This document shows, piece by piece, positions 22,772 through 29,178 of a stretch of 64,000 nt of DNA. Positions within the stretch are counted from its first letter, which is position 1. Every line of letters begins with the position of its first letter. The stretch is from CADEED01 sp039931065 (lineage in GTDB: Bacteria > Pseudomonadota > Gammaproteobacteria > Steroidobacterales > Steroidobacteraceae). The notes below the pieces were generated by a model that was not told the origin of the DNA, made no database searches, and was given only the letters and a program-made list of their open reading frames with translations. Location of the stretch: the NCBI GenBank assembly GCA_039931065.1, contig JBDTSP010000016.1, positions 52,850 through 116,849 on the forward strand, given 5' to 3'. The position numbers and the translations under genes were made by a program.

Positions 22772-24388
22772 ATGAAGGTAATGCAGCTCCGAATCGTTGC
22801 TCTTTTCCTGCTCGTGATCGGCGCGTGTGCGCAGGCTGCGGCACCCATTCCAGAGATCGTCACGCGCGACGGGCGTTCGGCGTTGATGGTCGACGGCGCG
22901 CCGTACCTGGTGCTCGGCGCGCAGGTGAACAACTCCAGCGCGTGGCCGTTGATGCTGCCAAAGGTCTGGCCCGCCGTGAAACGCCTCGGCGCGAACACCG
23001 TGAGCGTGCCGATCGCCTGGGAGCAGATCGAGCCCTTCGAAGGCAAGTTCGACTTTTCGTTCCTCGACACGTTGTTGGCGGAAGCTCGGACCCATGAGCA
23101 GCGGCTGATCCTGCTGTGGTTCGCCACCTGGAAGAACAACGGCCCTAACTACGCACCGGAGTGGGTGAAGCTCGACAACGCGCGGTTTCCGAGGCTTATC
23201 GACGCGAAGGGCAGGGTGCTGAACTCCATGTCGCCGCATTCGGCGGCGACGCTCGCGGCCGATAAACGTGCGTTCGTTGCGTTGATGCGCCATCTGCGTG
23301 AGGCGGATGCGGCGCGTACCGTGATCATGGCGCAGGTTCAGAACGAGCCGGGGACCTACGGAAGCGTGCGCGACTACGGCGCCGAGGCGCAGAAACAGTT
23401 TGCCGGCGCCGTGCCGGCTGCGTTGATCGAAGCGAGCGGCGCGAAGGCGGGAACCTGGAGCCAGGCGTTTGGCAAAGATGCCGAGGAGTTCTTTCAAGCC
23501 TGGACCGTGGCTCACTACATCGGCGAAGTGGCGGCGGCGGGCCGGAAGGAATACGCGTTGCCGATGTACGTGAACGCGTCGCTGCGCGATCCATTTCATC
23601 CAGGCGCGCCGGGCGGGTATGCGAGCGGCGGACCGACCGACAACGTGATCTCCATCTACCGCGCCGCGGCACCCACCATCGACTTGGTTGCGCCCGATAT
23701 CTACCTGAAGGAATCGCCCAAGGTCATGCGCGTGATCGAGTTGTACAAGGCCGGCGGGCCGCTGCTCGTACCGGAGATCGGCAACGACCCGGTGTTCGCG
23801 CGCTACTTTTATGACGTTCTCGGCGCACAGGCGATCGGCATCGTGCCGTTCGGAATCGACTACACCGGCTATTCCAACTTTCCGCTCGGCGCGCGGAAGA
23901 TAGACGAGGCGATCGACGCGTTCGCCCAGCCGTACCGGTTGTTGGCGCCGATGGCGCGTGAATGGGCGCGGCTCAGCTTCGCCGGGAAGGTGTGGGGTGC
24001 GTCGGAGCCGGATGATCGCAGCGCCCGCAAACTGGATCTTGGCCGCTGGACGGCGACGCTCGCGTTCAATGAATGGCAGTTCGGGATGAAGGAATGGTTT
24101 CCGAATGTGAAGGAGACGCCGGATTGGGCGCCGTATCCGTCGGGCGGGGCGTTGCTGATTCAGCTCGGGCCGGATGAATTTCTGCTGACCGGGCAGCGGG
24201 TACGCGTTTCGTTTGGAGTGGGCGGTGGGCGCAAGGCGAATGGGCTTATCTACGCGAGTGTTGAAGAAGGGACGTATTCGGACAGAAAGTGGACGCGGAT
24301 GAGCGTCTGGAATGGCGATCAGACGGACTATGGGTTGAACCTGACGGATGAGCCGCGCTGGTTGAAGGTGCGGCTGGCGACGTATTGA
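22772..24388 (+). CDS. Secreted GH35-type beta-galactosidase (DUF5597-like)
   Basis: A 538-residue exported glycosidase. Residues 1-24 are a signal peptide (ALFLLVIGACAQAAA). The barrel contains ANTVSVPIAWEQIEPFEGKF, the acid/base glutamate in QVQNEPGTYG near residue 191 and the nucleophile in VPEIGND near 334. A C-terminal beta domain follows. This GH35 subgroup includes beta-galactosidases that act on galactosyl side chains of xyloglucan, known from Cellvibrio. The ATG at 22772 follows AGGGGGATAC. It is the last ordinary gene before the cassette array. Confidence 0.85.
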   Translation: MKVMQLRIVALFLLVIGACAQAAAPIPEIVTRDGRSALMVDGAPYLVLGAQVNNSSAWPLMLPKVWPAVKRLGANTVSVPIAWEQIEPFEGKFDFSFLDTLLAEARTHEQRLILLWFATWKNNGPNYAPEWVKLDNARFPRLIDAKGRVLNSMSPHSAATLAADKRAFVALMRHLREADAARTVIMAQVQNEPGTYGSVRDYGAEAQKQFAGAVPAALIEASGAKAGTWSQAFGKDAEEFFQAWTVAHYIGEVAAAGRKEYALPMYVNASLRDPFHPGAPGGYASGGPTDNVISIYRAAAPTIDLVAPDIYLKESPKVMRVIELYKAGGPLLVPEIGNDPVFARYFYDVLGAQAIGIVPFGIDYTGYSNFPLGARKIDEAIDAFAQPYRLLAPMAREWARLSFAGKVWGASEPDDRSARKLDLGRWTATLAFNEWQFGMKEWFPNVKETPDWAPYPSGGALLIQLGPDEFLLTGQRVRVSFGVGGGRKANGLIYASVEEGTYSDRKWTRMSVWNGDQTDYGLNLTDEPRWLKVRLATY

Positions 24389-24548
24389 AGACGCCGGAGG
24401 GCTTGGTCAGCGCGCGGCTTTTGCCGGAGCGCGGGTTGACTGGTTAGACGGCACGTGATGTAGTCGAATCAAATGGTTACCAGCGCTCCGAAGTGTTATG
24501 CCGCACTTTCGCGGTTTTGTAGTGCCGCATTTGTGCGGTCTACATATA
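24389..24548. other. Non-coding junction between GH35 gene and first cassette
   Basis: No gene is seen. Two GTTAGAC boxes, identical to integron core sites, occur at 24443-24449 and 24549-24555. The second defines the start of cassette 1 by its 12-bp match to that cassette's end. Between them is a pair of near-repeats (TGCCGCACTTTCGCGGT and TGCCGCATTTGTGCGGT). The AT-rich CTACATATA just before the second box resembles an attI-like or secondary insertion point, but no attI is proven. Confidence 0.4.
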
Positions 24549-24585
24549 GTTAGACGGCGCTCAAGGTCATCGATCGGTCAACATC

Positions 24586-24876
24586 ATGCCAATAGATCCC
24601 AAAGACAAACCTTCCGACGTGGAGCGCTGGGCCGAAATGCGCGCGCAATCGAAGTTGCGCAATCGCGTCGCGTTTCTGTGGGCCACCGGGATACTCGCTG
24701 TTGTGTTTGGAGCGCTCGCACTCGATATCGCGCTCGATCGGGGTGCGCCGGATGCGAAGAACTTCTTTGCTCTCTCACCGAAGGATGCCTCGGAGTTCTT
24801 GAGAGTGGCCGCGCCGATCGCGATAGCATCGGCAATCGGCCATGGTTTGATTCGCCGTTTCTGGACGCGGAGCTGA
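24586..24876 (+). CDS. Cassette 1: small two-helix membrane protein
   Basis: A 96-residue protein encoded alone in the first cassette (24549-24895). A charged N-terminus (residues 1-28, DPKDKPSDVERWAEMRAQS) precedes a hydrophobic helix at about 30-48 (VAFLWATGILAVVFGALAL); a second helix lies at about 73-90. No family is recognised. The cassette begins GTTAGACGGCGC and its attC begins with the exact reverse complement, so the cassette is intact. Expression would depend on a promoter outside or upstream of the array. Confidence 0.6.
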   Translation: MPIDPKDKPSDVERWAEMRAQSKLRNRVAFLWATGILAVVFGALALDIALDRGAPDAKNFFALSPKDASEFLRVAAPIAIASAIGHGLIRRFWTRS

Positions 24877-24895
24877 TCGGGGTGCGCAATGCGCC

Positions 24896-24983
24896 GTCTA
24901 ACAAATCGCTGGAGCGGACGCGTGAGAGATAAAGTGCCAAGCTCATGCGACGTCGCGCGCGCCGCTCAGCTCAATCGTTAGGT
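24896..24983 (+). repeat. attC1, integron cassette recombination site (88 bp)
   Basis: The site runs from R'' GTCTAAC (24896) to R' GTTAGGT (24977). The interior carries the conserved AACAAATCGCTGGAGCGGAC and CGCTCAGCTCAA segments seen in all sites of the array, which can fold as the imperfect hairpin recognised by integron integrases. Confidence 0.9.
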
Positions 24984-25047
24984 TTCATCCAACTGCCTTC
25001 CCAAGAAGCGATTGCTTCTCGCAGTTGTTGTAGTTACAGTAACGTCC

Positions 25048-25323
25048 ATGCGGATAACCTTCGATCCAGCTAAGCAAGCCAAAACTCTTGCTGATCGGGG
25101 ACTCAATTTCGAAGATGCCGAGATCGTATTTGCCGGCGTTACCTTCGAGATCGAAGACAAGCGCAAGGACTACGGCGAGACGCGCATCATCTGCTACGGC
25201 ATGCTCGCCAGCCGCATGGTCGTTGTCGGATACACGCCGCGAGGCAATACCCGACACATCTTTAGTATGAGGAGAGCCAATGAACGCGAGAAAGAGCGCA
25301 TCGCGCCGCACCTTGAAATCTGA
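25048..25323 (+). CDS. brnT: Cassette 2: BrnT-family ribonuclease toxin
   Basis: A 91-residue type II toxin. The sequence follows the BrnT pattern: FDPAKQAKTLADRGLNFEDA at the start, an acidic patch, RKDYGETRIICYGMLASRMV, then VVGYTPRGNTRHIFSMRRAN with the conserved Arg and Ser-x-Arg-x-Ala-like ending, and NEREKERI. BrnT toxins inhibit translation by cleaving RNA and are neutralised by BrnA. The ATG at 25048 is chosen by homology; an upstream in-frame start at 25012 would add a hydrophobic tail unlike the family. It overlaps brnA by 44 bp. Confidence 0.9.
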   Translation: MRITFDPAKQAKTLADRGLNFEDAEIVFAGVTFEIEDKRKDYGETRIICYGMLASRMVVVGYTPRGNTRHIFSMRRANEREKERIAPHLEI

Positions 25324-25555
25324 CTTGGCGCGGGTCGACGCGCATGTCATACGTTCCAAGGAATATCGGGAGCTGCCTCAGCTCACTTCTGAGATGTTGG
25401 CCCGCGGGAAAATCAAGCGTGGTGGCAGACCCGTTTCTTCTAACCCTCGCAAACTCATCACGATTCGCCTTCCGTCTGATGTCCTTGCTCGATGGAAGGC
25501 TACGGGTCCTGGCTGGCAGACGCGCATGGCTGAGCGCCTCAGCAAGACGCGGTAA
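25280..25555 (+). CDS. brnA: Cassette 2: BrnA-family antitoxin
   Basis: A 91-residue antitoxin with a C-terminal ribbon-helix-helix-like region, LITIRLPSDVLARWKATG followed by PGWQTRMAERL, the hallmark of BrnA. It should bind BrnT and repress the promoter as a complex. A good ribosome site (GAGGAGAG) precedes the ATG at 25280. Toxin-antitoxin genes are common in sedentary integron arrays, where they are thought to protect the array from deletion. Its stop is four bases before the attC2 R'' box. Confidence 0.9.
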   Translation: MNARKSASRRTLKSDLARVDAHVIRSKEYRELPQLTSEMLARGKIKRGGRPVSSNPRKLITIRLPSDVLARWKATGPGWQTRMAERLSKTR

Positions 25556-25559
25556 TAAA

Positions 25560-25570
25560 ACCTAACAAAT
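25560..25570 (+). repeat. attC2 left end (R'' side), split by the IS
   Basis: ACCTAAC plus AAAT is the R'' box of the brnTA cassette site. It matches the start of that cassette (GTTAGGT at 24977) as its reverse complement. The rest of the site resumes at 27069 on the other side of the insertion sequence. Confidence 0.85.
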
Positions 25571-25576
25571 CTCTAC

Positions 25577-25586
25577 GGAGTCCCCC
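25577..25586 (+). repeat. IS left subterminal inverted repeat
   Basis: GGAGTCCCCC here pairs with the arm at 27054-27063 (9 of 10 positions as inverted repeat). Confidence 0.75.
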
Positions 25587-25679
25587 GTCAAGAGCGGAGT
25601 GATGTTGTAGATCAAGATTTCTCCGGTGGCCCGCGAGCTCGATGGAGACGCGAAGCGGGAGATCGACGATGAGGAAGAA

Positions 25680-25840
25680 CAGACTGCGGCTCTCTACGCG
25701 GCCTTGTTGGATGCGATGAGTTCAGCATCCGGGCCAAGATACAAGTCGCGTACGGTGTCCTCATTCGCTTGGTCGGCGAGTGCGCGCGGCGAATGATCGA
25801 TTCGCTGCGCTGATGGCATCGCCAATTTGTTAGCCAGGTT
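25680..25840 (-). ncRNA. Candidate bridge RNA (seekRNA) of the IS
   Basis: The non-coding end contains four words that match the recombination partners. TCTCTACG (25691-25698) equals the IS left terminus. ATACAAG (25739-25745) is the reverse complement of the right terminus. ATTCGCTG (25800-25807) equals the right attC junction. ATTTGTTAG (25825-25833) is the reverse complement of the left attC flank. The two donor words flank a stem (GGATGC/GCATCC, with outer GGCC/GGCC). Read on the transposase strand, the order is target loop then donor loop, as in IS110-family bridge RNAs. Exact ends of the RNA are unknown. Confidence 0.7.
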
Positions 25841-25904
25841 TTCACCGTACTCGGTCTGACCTCGTTGTCGATCTTACGTCGCGTCTTTGGTGGCGGGATG
25901 GGAA

Positions 25905-26969
25905 CTAGACGATCTGCGCGGCGCGCGGGTGGCGGCGCCAGGCGTTCGGGTCATAGTCCTCGCCGTGCGCGAGGATGGCCCAGACAGTGCGCAGATGTTT
26001 GTTAGCAATGGCGACGAGCGTCTTGTGGTATCCGGCCCGCCCGTGCAGGGCGACGATCCACTGCTCGAGTCGCGAACGCCTGAGCGGCTCGCGCTTCAAT
26101 GCCACCTGCAGGGTTGAGCGTGCACCTTGAGTGAGTAGCCCTCGCAGATAGGTGTCGCCGCGTTTAGTGATGGCGCCGAGACGCGTCTTTCCGCCGGAGC
26201 TGTTCTGACGCGGAACGAGGCCAGTCCATGCGGACATCTGCCGTCCGTTGCGGAAGTCGCGCGGGTTGGCGATCGTTGAGATGAGCGCGCTCGCGGTAAG
26301 AGGTCCAAGACCGACGATCGCCTGCACGCGTTGCGCCGCCTCGCTGTGCTTCACGTGCTCTCGGATGCGCGCATCACATTCGAGGATGCGTTGATCGATC
26401 TGCTGCAGATGTTCGAGCGCATGGGCGAGGATCGGGCGGAACAGGTCCGGCAGTTGCGCGTCGTGCGCAAGGCGAGGCAGTTTCCGTACCACCACGGAGG
26501 TGGAACGACCGAGCCACACGCCGAACTCGGCCAACATGCCGCGCGTTCGGTTGAGCAAACGCTTGCGTTCCTCTAGATAGCCGCTACGGGCTCGATGCCA
26601 CGCGAGCATTGCCTGCTGATCGACCGACTTCACCGTGACGAAGCGCATGCTCGGCTGGAGCACCGCGCACAGGATCGCCTGCGCATCGTTGCGGTCGTTC
26701 TTGGCGCCGCGGCTCATGCGAAAGGGCGCAACGAGCTCGGCCGCCATCAGCTTTGCCGTGTGACCGCGTCCGGTCAAGTACCGGGCCCAGTGGTGCGCCG
26801 AACTGCAGGCCTCCATGCCGATCAGGCACGGCGGCAGATTGGCCGCCCACTCGGCGAAGCCCGAAAAGCTGAGCTGTTTGAAATAGATCGGGCGGCCCTG
26901 TGCATCCGCCGCGCAAACCACGATGACTTCCTTTGCGAGGTCCACGCCGACAGTAGTAATCTCGTTCAT
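25905..26969 (-). CDS. IS110-family transposase (DEDD/Tnp20 recombinase)
   Basis: A 354-residue RNA-guided recombinase. The N-terminal RuvC-like DEDD domain shows VGVDLAKEVIVV (first Asp), GMEACSSAHHWAR (Glu) and KNDRNDAQAI (DxxD). The C-terminal Tnp20 domain shows VQAIVGLGPLTASALISTI, then MSAWTGLVPRQNSSGGKTRL with the catalytic serine in NSSGG, and LGAITKRGDTYLR. All key residues are present, so it appears intact. The ATG at 26969 is preceded by AAGGGGAAC; an upstream in-frame start at 27020 is less likely. Confidence 0.95.
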   Translation of the reverse strand: MNEITTVGVDLAKEVIVVCAADAQGRPIYFKQLSFSGFAEWAANLPPCLIGMEACSSAHHWARYLTGRGHTAKLMAAELVAPFRMSRGAKNDRNDAQAILCAVLQPSMRFVTVKSVDQQAMLAWHRARSGYLEERKRLLNRTRGMLAEFGVWLGRSTSVVVRKLPRLAHDAQLPDLFRPILAHALEHLQQIDQRILECDARIREHVKHSEAAQRVQAIVGLGPLTASALISTIANPRDFRNGRQMSAWTGLVPRQNSSGGKTRLGAITKRGDTYLRGLLTQGARSTLQVALKREPLRRSRLEQWIVALHGRAGYHKTLVAIANKHLRTVWAILAHGEDYDPNAWRRHPRAAQIV

Positions 26970-27053
26970 AGAGTTCCCCTTCGCTGGTTTTGATTGAACA
27001 CACACACTCAATCTTGGCACTCGATGCCGTGCGACTCACGTCGCTTCAGTGGA

Positions 27054-27063
27054 GGGGAACTCC
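27054..27063 (-). repeat. IS right subterminal inverted repeat
   Basis: GGGGAACTCC is the inverted partner of 25577-25586 and lies 7 bases inside the right end of the element. Confidence 0.75.
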
Positions 27064-27068
27064 CTTGT

Positions 27069-27148
27069 ATTCGCTGGAGCGGACGCGTGAGGGATAAAGT
27101 GCCAAGCTCAAGCGACAGCGCGCGCGGCGCTCAGCTCAACCGTTAGAC
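27069..27148 (+). repeat. attC2 right part (to R' box), split by the IS
   Basis: This segment carries CGCTGGAGCGGACGCGTGAG, the shared core, and R' GTTAGAC at 27142-27148. It completes the brnTA cassette site whose R'' box is at 25560. Confidence 0.88.
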
Positions 27149-27414
27149 CGCACAAATCATCAAGACGAAGAGCAACTCGTTCTTCGTCCTTCGGTCAAGC
27201 GGCGCAATGATGGTCAGCAGCTCGACCAAGTAGGCAGCGCCGAGCGCATCCGGTCGGCCGCGCTGCTCGAGCGAGCCGTCGGGATCAATCGCAAGTCCGG
27301 TCAAGGCATCAGTGCCTGGCTGTCCAGGTCACGGTCTAGCTGCACGAATCGTGGAATCCGGCGGTTAAGGTAAGCGGTGTTGCGCCGCTGCGTTCTCGGC
27401 GGCATCCTGCGCAT
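27143..27414 (-). pseudogene. Cassette 3: reverse-strand frameshifted ORF
   Basis: This cassette (27142-27519) has no forward ORF of useful size. On the minus strand an open frame reads MRRMPPRTQRRNTAYLNRRI and on to QLDRDLDSQ, and a second frame continues DALTGLAIDPDGSLEQRGRP, ending LLFVLMICAV with its stop inside the R' box at 27143-27145. The two look like one protein broken by a frameshift near 27310. Gene and attC are in opposite directions, which is unusual for cassettes. No family was recognised. Confidence 0.4.
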
Positions 27415-27519
27415 CAGCTTCGGTGAGAACCCTTCGATCGGGTGTCACGGATGGGCGCGAAGCGCCAGAGACGTAGTGCCAAGGGACTTAAATGGCTTCG
27501 GAGAACTCAGACGTGTGCG

Positions 27520-27607
27520 TTCTAACAAATCGCTCGAGCGGACGCGTTCAAAATAAAGTGCCAAGCTCATACGTCGGCGTGCGCGCCGCTCAGCTCAACC
27601 GTTAGGC
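27520..27607 (+). repeat. attC3, cassette recombination site (88 bp)
   Basis: R'' is TTCTAAC at 27520 and R' GTTAGGC at 27601. The interior matches the array consensus, including AACAAATCGCTCGAGCGGAC. The R'' side matches the cassette start with one mismatch (TTCTAAC against GTTAGAC), so this cassette may be slightly diverged. Confidence 0.9.
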
Positions 27608-27646
27608 CGCAAAGAGCGCCCGCCCGTGCACGGAATCAGAACGACA

Positions 27647-28075
27647 ATGCAAGTCTTTGGCAGATCACTTCCGGTCAGGAAATTGATCATTGGAGCGCTA
27701 GCTGGCCTCCTAATTTTCTACCACACGTACACTCTCTACGACTTGTATCTTGGCTCCGGCACTGATCTGTATGAAGGCGATAGCACCCGTACGCACGCCA
27801 TGTTTGTGCATGCACAATCCATTCTTCGCGTATCGATCATCGCCAGCCTGCTTCTGGTGGCCATGAATAGACGGTTCGCCTTATACGGAATGTGGGTCGC
27901 CATTTCGGCCCTTGTCGCGACGCACTATTGGGCACTGTACTTCGAGCTGCCGTTTCGCTTCTTAGATGGCAGGCATCCACTCTCATACCTAAAAGGCTTC
28001 ATCATCCCGACGGTGATTACGTTTCTGTTCGTGTCAAATAGTACCAATCGAGAGTCCGCCAAAGGGGCGGCCTAA
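27647..28075 (+). CDS. Cassette 4: small integral membrane protein
   Basis: A 142-residue protein with about four hydrophobic segments: residues 14-30 (IIGALAGLLIFYHTY), 55-75 (SIIASLLLVAMN), 80-100 (MWVAISALVATHYWALYF) and 118-133. No family was recognised. The ATG at 27647 is the first ATG in the cassette; an in-frame GTG at 27626 is possible, and neither has a good ribosome site. The stop codon TAA lies within the attC4 R'' box. Cassette boundaries match perfectly over 10 bp. Confidence 0.6.
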   Translation: MQVFGRSLPVRKLIIGALAGLLIFYHTYTLYDLYLGSGTDLYEGDSTRTHAMFVHAQSILRVSIIASLLLVAMNRRFALYGMWVAISALVATHYWALYFELPFRFLDGRHPLSYLKGFIIPTVITFLFVSNSTNRESAKGAA

Positions 28076-28157
28076 CAACCCGTTCGAGCGGACGCGGTGG
28101 CGATAAAGTCCCAAGCTAATGCAACCGCGGCCGCGCCGCTCAAGTCAACCGTTAGCC
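28070..28157 (+). repeat. attC4, cassette recombination site (88 bp)
   Basis: R'' GCCTAAC at 28070 and R' GTTAGCC at 28151. The L'' region is slightly diverged (ACCCGTTCGAGCGGACGCGG), but spacing and ends match the other sites. Confidence 0.88.
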
Positions 28158-28175
28158 CGCAGGAGAGAGCGCATC

Positions 28176-28478
28176 GTGGAACCTTACGACCTAGTTGCCT
28201 ACGTCATTGCCGGGATGAGCTCGCTCGCGGCGGCATACATCATCGCGCGGCTTCGGTGGCCGCGCTGGGCTTACTGGCTATTTGCTTTCGCGTGCTTCAC
28301 GGGTTCGGTGTTAATTGTTGAACTGCTACACCCTTGGAGCGCAGAGTCGCCCTGGCCAAATGCAATCCGCATCGGACTGGTGGCGATTGCGGGCGCGTCC
28401 GCTGGCACTGGGTTTCACGGCGGGTTAGCCGCGCACCTGCGGCCTAACAACTCGCCGGAGAGGACGCGTGACAGATAA
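28176..28478 (+). CDS. Cassette 5: small membrane protein with tail encoded in attC
   Basis: A 100-residue protein with about three hydrophobic helices (LVAYVIAGMSSLAAAYIIA, YWLFAFACFTGSVLIVELL, IRIGLVAIAGASAGTGF). It starts at the GTG at 28176 after AGGAGAGAG. The frame continues about 30 bases into attC5, adding the tail PNNSPERTRDR. No family was recognised. The cassette ends match over 13 bp with one mismatch. Confidence 0.6.
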   Translation: MEPYDLVAYVIAGMSSLAAAYIIARLRWPRWAYWLFAFACFTGSVLIVELLHPWSAESPWPNAIRIGLVAIAGASAGTGFHGGLAAHLRPNNSPERTRDR

Positions 28479-28529
28479 AGTGCCGAGCTCAATCGTCGGC
28501 GTTCGTGCCGCTCAGCTCAACCGTTAGAC
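28442..28529 (+). repeat. attC5, cassette recombination site (88 bp)
   Basis: R'' GCCTAAC at 28442 and R' GTTAGAC at 28523, with the standard interior (GATAAAGTGCC, CCGCTCAGCTCAACC). Confidence 0.9.
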
Positions 28530-28555
28530 GGCGCCTAGACGCAGTATTGGCGGGA

Positions 28556-29032
28556 ATGTCAATTCTTCGAACTTCAGAACTCCGCGGAACCCGAATGCGA
28601 CTCGCCCGCTGTCTCACGACTGCGGTGGTGGGCGTTTTCGTTGCACTAGGTGTCGCTACGGCTTTGGCGCCTGACGCCGTCATTGCGATCAGCCGACATA
28701 TGGTTTCGCCCGTCGGTGTCTACGCCGCCGCTGCACTTCGATGCGGAATCGGTATCGCATTGCTGCTTATCGCACGCGAGTCACGGGCGCCGGCGATACT
28801 CGGCATCATGGGTGTGGCGTTGCTAGTTGCGGGATTCACGTATCCGTTCCTGGGCGTGGACAGTGCAAGGGCACGAATTGAGTGGGAGGCGGGGCACATG
28901 ATGTTTCTGCGCCTGGAGGGCGTGCTGTTCGCGTGGGCCGGACTTCTCGTCCACAAGCTTTCCAAGCCGCGCGATGCGGGGTTCTCGAACGCGCCGTCTA
29001 ACAACTCGCTGGAGCGGACGCGTGAGGGATAA
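28556..29032 (+). CDS. Cassette 6: small multi-helix membrane protein with tail encoded in attC
   Basis: A 158-residue protein with about four helices (TTAVVGVFVALGVATAL, VYAAAALRCGIGIALLLIA, AILGIMGVALLVAGFTY, LEGVLFAWAGLLVHKL). No family was recognised. The ATG at 28556 is the first in the cassette and has GGCGGGA close upstream; a later ATG at 28595 is possible. The frame runs into attC6 and gives the tail NNSLERTREG. The cassette starts GTTAGACGGCGC and ends with its exact complement. Confidence 0.6.
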   Translation: MSILRTSELRGTRMRLARCLTTAVVGVFVALGVATALAPDAVIAISRHMVSPVGVYAAAALRCGIGIALLLIARESRAPAILGIMGVALLVAGFTYPFLGVDSARARIEWEAGHMMFLRLEGVLFAWAGLLVHKLSKPRDAGFSNAPSNNSLERTREG

Positions 29033-29083
29033 AGTGCCAGGCTCAAACATAGGCGCGCGCGTCGCTCAGCTCAACGGTTAGTT
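28996..29083 (+). repeat. attC6, last intact cassette site (88 bp)
   Basis: R'' GTCTAAC at 28996 and R' GTTAGTT at 29077, slightly off the GTTRRRY core consensus. No R'' box complementary to GTTAGTT is found downstream, so this is the last site that still bounds an intact cassette. Confidence 0.85.
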
Positions 29084-29178
29084 GTGAGCCGTGGCTGAGA
29101 CGTACCAAGTCGATTGCCGCGGAAAAAACCTGATCAACCGCCACGCCTCATGTGCAAAACAACCACGAGTAGAAACCC

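Larger units (their letters stand above)
25570..27070 (-). mobile_element. IS110-family element, IS1111-like, inserted in an attC site
   Basis: A 1.5 kb element lies exactly within attC2. The flanks 25560-25569 and 27071-27148 rejoin to an 88-bp attC like the other five sites (89 bp if the shared AT is assigned once to the target). There is no target duplication beyond this one- or two-base ambiguity. Subterminal inverted repeats lie about 7 bases from each end. The single transposase gene is on the minus strand, and the long non-coding end (335 bp) lies downstream of it, as in the IS1111 group. Elements of this group that target attC are known as IS1111-attC. Confidence 0.9.

Noticed and set aside
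25626..25796. A 56-codon GTG-initiated plus-strand frame (VARELDGDAKREIDDEE...)
   Set aside because: It lies wholly inside the non-coding end of the IS and overlaps the candidate bridge RNA; no ribosome site or family was seen.
25829..25835. GTTAGCC, looking like an attC R' box
   Set aside because: It lies inside the IS and is explained as part of the target guide word; no attC interior surrounds it.
24549..29083. A CRISPR array, because of repeated similar segments
   Set aside because: Repeats are 88 bp, imperfectly palindromic and separated by 270-1900 bp of gene-bearing DNA, unlike CRISPR spacing; no cas genes.
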